A stretch of DNA of 64,000 nucleotides, from positions 4,650,001 through 4,714,000 of the forward strand of contig NW_024881322.1 of assembly GCF_018691265.1 (NCBI RefSeq), read 5' to 3'. The notes beneath the pieces are model-generated. The model was given only the letters and a program-made list of their open reading frames with translations, did no database searches and had not been told where the DNA came from. This document shows positions 61,488-64,000 of this stretch, one piece after another; position 1 is the stretch's first letter, and each line of letters opens with the position of its first letter. A program made the translations under genes and the position numbers. The stretch is from Tyto alba. Taxonomy: Eukaryota > Chordata > Aves > Strigiformes > Tytonidae.

Positions 61488-62109
61488 CCAAAATAGCTAA
61501 AGCTGTGATTTTCCTTTTCCTTTACTCCTATATACATGTTCTAAGTAAGCTGAACATGTTAATTTGGAATTCTGCATGCTCAGCAGTAGTAAATTTACAT
61601 TTAGATGTGAGAACTAGTTCAATGCTGAAAACATTCAAGATAGCAGCACAAGTAGGTAGCAAAAGCTATTTGGTCCTGAGACTGAATAAGCAGAATACAC
61701 AAGAATATTTTTTTCTTACATGTTTACTTTTAAGAATAACATCTTTAACCCCTATGCCCTGTATTGTGGGAGAAGAGAATTGCAGTGTTAGTTTTTCTCT
61801 TAACTCACTAGACCTTGATTTGAAGCGTGGAGAAACTGCAATAGAGTTCTGCCAGTTCATTTGAATAAAAGCATTTTGGCCTGTTCACAAGCCCAGTTGA
61901 GCAGTGCTCACTCCAATACCATAGCAGCAAACCCCACAGCTCACTGTCTGCCACAAATAACTGGCCAGTTGGTGATGCCATGCTTTTGGCTATAACTTAG
62001 AATGTAATTTTCTTTTATGCGTGTGTGTAGTAAGAGCTATTCACCTGTTCTCGGGCTGTAGGACAGATCAAACCCACCTCCTTAAACAGTAATGCACAGA
62101 TCTCTCTCC

Positions 62110-62254
62110 TCACTGCAGCTGTGATACCTTAAGAGGAGTAGTACTGTTAAAGTCTAAGAAAAAAGGACCCTCTTGTTGAGGCAAGAATGTGGTGGGGATA
62201 ATGTTGTAAACTCCAGCAAATATGTTCTCCACTTCCAAGTAGCAAAATCCACAC
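62110..62254 (-). CDS. CAPN7: CAPN7 last coding exon with stop
   Basis: On the - strand, acceptor TTTATCATAG precedes G TGT GGA TTT TGC. The exon encodes CGFCYLEVENIFAGVYNIIP, then TTFLPQQEGPFFLDFNSTTP and LKVSQLQ, and TGA at 62112-62110. It closes the C-terminal beta-sandwich domain. Confidence 0.95.
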
Positions 62255-64000
62255 CTATGATAAAAGACACCGTTAGAACTGAGATCTGAAGTACGTTTCA
62301 AACCTCCAAGATGTCACAGAGTGAATATTACCTGTAGTCACCACTGGTCTTTTTCTGAAAGCCACAGGAACCAGGATCTCCTACTGTCGAGACAGTGATG
62401 AGTTCAAACCCAACGCTGTATTGTCTGCAAGTGATGTGACGGTCTGTTAGTTATTTGGGTCATCAGGTTCCCCATGAAGAGGGCTACTTTTTAAAAACTC
62501 CACAGTATACCTGGAAAATAGCTAAAAGTTTTGTCACATTTGTGACTAACGTAGGCTAACTTACCATGCTATGAATGTAGAATTTGGAGGAAGATGGAAC
62601 ACATTTCAGGTTTGGAACTAGACTCTCTGGAAAGTGCCTGCTCGAAGTCTGCCTCTGCATTTAAGCAGACTTCAGGTAGTTAAAATTGGGGTGAGACACC
62701 TCTGGGCCCCATGGCACAGGTCCTGGGGTGGGATCTGATGCCTGTCTGAGGAACCCGTGTCAGTGATCTCAGCAGAATTTCTCACGTTGCACTATAACTT
62801 GAGACAGATTGCCTACTACCTGTTAAGGCATGTGACAGGCACCGCTGCCCCTGACATTTAAACTACCTAAATATGATCTGCAAGTGCAGAAAAAAAATGC
62901 ACATGGAAAACTGCTCGGTGAGTGGAACAGTACAGCCCTGCCTTTGCCCTCATCTTCGTTTCATGAGAGAAGGGGTTTCCTGAAGGAGTGGAGGATGGCT
63001 GGGAAAGTGCTGCCATTGTGTGGGGTCCGCCGTACAGCTGTGCAAAGCTGAACACTTGGCTGCATGTCAGGAGATGTTACAAGAGCTGTATATTGGTATT
63101 TTGAGGTACATCATTAATTTTGCCAAAAGAATTTGACCTGTGTAGGTCTACTGCCATCCGATACTTCTCCTGGCCTGCTAGTGGCAGAGTAGCTGCACCT
63201 TCAGAGCCCAAGGTGCTGCACTGGCCATTGCATGAGAGCCTCTAAGGGTTTAGTATCCTCTATCTTAGCTCTACTACAGAAGAGAAGGAATTACGACCGT
63301 AATTCGTTTTAAGGGGAATAAAGTCCTTTGCATCTTCCCTCCTCTGCAAGGCCTAGCTCTGCTCAGACCCCAAAACAAAGGAGATAGATAGATAGGCAAC
63401 TGCTGCTTTCCTTCTAGGTCAAGGATTTCCTCAGTAGCAAATGTACAGGTTTAATTCACTATTGATGGTGAAGTTAGAAACGTAAATAAGTCTGAGCCAC
63501 CTCCCGTACCCCGTGTTCTGGATTTGCAGTGAGCTTCCCACCCTCCCCACGGAGGACACTGACAGAGCTTTATCTTTAGCACATCATACTCACACTGTGC
63601 TGATGCCCCCTTGTTCTCTACAAACCTTGGTCCCCGGAGCTCAATTAGTAACGGTCCATTCTTGTCCAGCTGGAATTGATAAATGGGGTTATTTCTGTAG
63701 GTGTCTCTGAAATTTCCACATCCTCCAGCACTGTGACCTTTCCACTGTCCATTAACCTGAAAAGTCAAAAATGCAGAAAATACTTTATATCCTGAGGGTT
63801 TGAAGTGCTTATTCATATACAAACAAGACTAAAGGCTCCTCTCCCTTTAGAGGTCACTGACTTTAGTAATCTCTCCTAATTTTCACACTGCAAGTGAGAC
63901 TGCATTAAGGATTCAGAAAGTGTCACTGCAGTCTTCCACCCATCTTGATCATGGCCTTAGATACCTTGGAAGTATACTGTATTTTTTTCAGCTTATAGTA
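62110..64000 (-). CDS. CAPN7: Calpain-7 (CAPN7), C-terminal 122 residues, 5' part outside the window
   Basis: Three - strand exons (63756-63626, 62424-62332, 62254-62110) join in phase, with GT-AG introns, to give about 122 residues. They match the C-terminal calpain-type beta-sandwich (C2-like) domain of calpain-7: VNGQWKGHSAGGCGNF, then PIYQF, LLIELRGPR, QYSVGFEL, SGDYRCGFCYLE, NIIPTTFLPQQEGPFFLDF, ending VSQLQ and TGA. Calpain-7 (PalBH) is a cysteine protease lacking the EF-hand domain that binds ESCRT-III proteins through N-terminal MIT domains. The catalytic and MIT regions are not in this window. The 3' end faces SH3BP5. Confidence 0.95.
62255..62331 (-). other. CAPN7: Very short (77 bp) last CAPN7 intron
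   Basis: The two final CAPN7 exons are separated by only 77 bases with GTAATA...ATCATAG ends. This is near the lower limit for vertebrate introns. The flanking exon phases (AG|G) match exactly. Confidence 0.9.
62332..62424 (-). CDS. CAPN7: CAPN7 penultimate coding exon
   Basis: On the - strand, acceptor CACTTGCAG, then A CAA TAC AGC. The 93-base exon encodes QYSVGFELITVSTVGDPGSC and on to KKTSGDY, with Arg codons split at both ends (AG|A at the start, AG|G at the end). The donor is GTAATA. It is highly similar to the human segment QYSVGFEVVTVSTLGDPG as I remember it. Confidence 0.94.
62425..63625 (-). other. CAPN7: CAPN7 intron between the third-from-last and penultimate coding exons
   Basis: 1.2 kb of non-coding sequence with GT...AG ends on the - strand. 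It has a (GATA)3 stretch at about 63383-63395 and no other gene or repeat that I recognise. Confidence 0.85.
63626..63756 (-). CDS. CAPN7: CAPN7 third-from-last coding exon
   Basis: Read on the - strand, the acceptor TGACTTTTCAG is followed by GTTAATGGACAGTGG. The exon runs 131 bases (43 codons plus AG) to donor GTTTGT. It encodes VNGQWKGHSAGGCGNFRDTY and on to LLIELRGP, with the Arg codon split AG|A. The GQWKGxSAGGC signature is typical of the start of a calpain beta-sandwich domain. Confidence 0.94.

Larger units (their letters stand above)
58105..62109 (-). other. CAPN7: CAPN7 3' UTR and flank, with three candidate poly(A) signals
   Basis: From the CAPN7 stop toward SH3BP5 there is no coding signal. 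On the - strand, AATAAA occurs at 61046-61041, 59384-59379 and 58104-58099, giving possible 3' UTRs of about 1.1, 2.7 and 4.0 kb. The region holds an interrupted T run at about 61425-61487 (A-rich in the CAPN7 transcript) and an A26 run at 59840-59865. Which site is used cannot be told from sequence. Confidence 0.45.

Noticed and set aside
61238..61864. 208-codon + strand open frame
   Set aside because: Its middle is translated from a T-rich run (mostly Phe), it has no homology, and it lies in the CAPN7 3' flank.
1..64000. CRISPR array, operon, prophage, intact endogenous retrovirus, tRNA or rRNA genes
   Set aside because: The window is intron-rich vertebrate DNA. I saw no regularly spaced repeats, no long terminal repeat pairs, no retroviral frames, and no cloverleaf-like A/B-box sequences strong enough to call.

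Overview
The window is eukaryotic nuclear DNA, most likely from a bird. It holds one complete nine-exon protein-coding gene on the + strand and the last three coding exons of a second gene on the - strand, in convergent (tail-to-tail) order. Coding density is very low, GT-AG introns are large, there is a CpG-rich promoter, interspersed repeats are sparse, and an old antisense CR1-type LINE tail lies in intron 3. Together these fit an avian genome. The species cannot be fixed from the sequence alone.

Layout: 1-4800 is upstream flank with no coding exon I can support. 4800-5330 is a GC/CpG-rich promoter, 5' UTR and first exon. The + strand gene is SH3BP5 (SH3-domain-binding protein 5, also called Sab). 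Its coding exons are 5176-5310, 7377-7439, 17524-17652, 37689-37853, 45772-45902, 49734-49776, 51683-51902, 54506-54763 and 55495-55676. All eight introns have GT-AG ends, and the joined frame has 441 codons plus TGA. The protein has an acidic poly-Glu N-terminus, a long coiled-coil region (exons 2-7; the RAB11 exchange-factor module in mammals), and a Ser/Pro-rich tail with two JNK-docking-like motifs (exons 8-9). The 3' UTR probably ends just after the AATAAA at 56629. About 2.5-5.5 kb further on lies the end of CAPN7 (calpain-7) on the - strand, with coding exons 63626-63756, 62332-62424 and 62110-62254. Its 5' part lies beyond base 64000. As I recall it, CAPN7 and SH3BP5 are also neighbouring and convergent in human (3p25), which supports both calls.

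The introns (about 48 kb of the window) are mostly unique AT-rich sequence with homopolymer runs, short microsatellites and some GC-rich pockets. I found no tRNA, rRNA, CRISPR array, intact transposon or additional gene. The long open frames in introns lack ATG starts, homology or sensible composition, and I treated them as chance. I did not find a convincing undescribed system. The best leads are a candidate regulatory block in intron 2 (about 15600-16700), a GC-rich pocket in intron 6, the open frame leading into the SH3BP5 start codon, and closely opposed poly(A) signals between the two genes.
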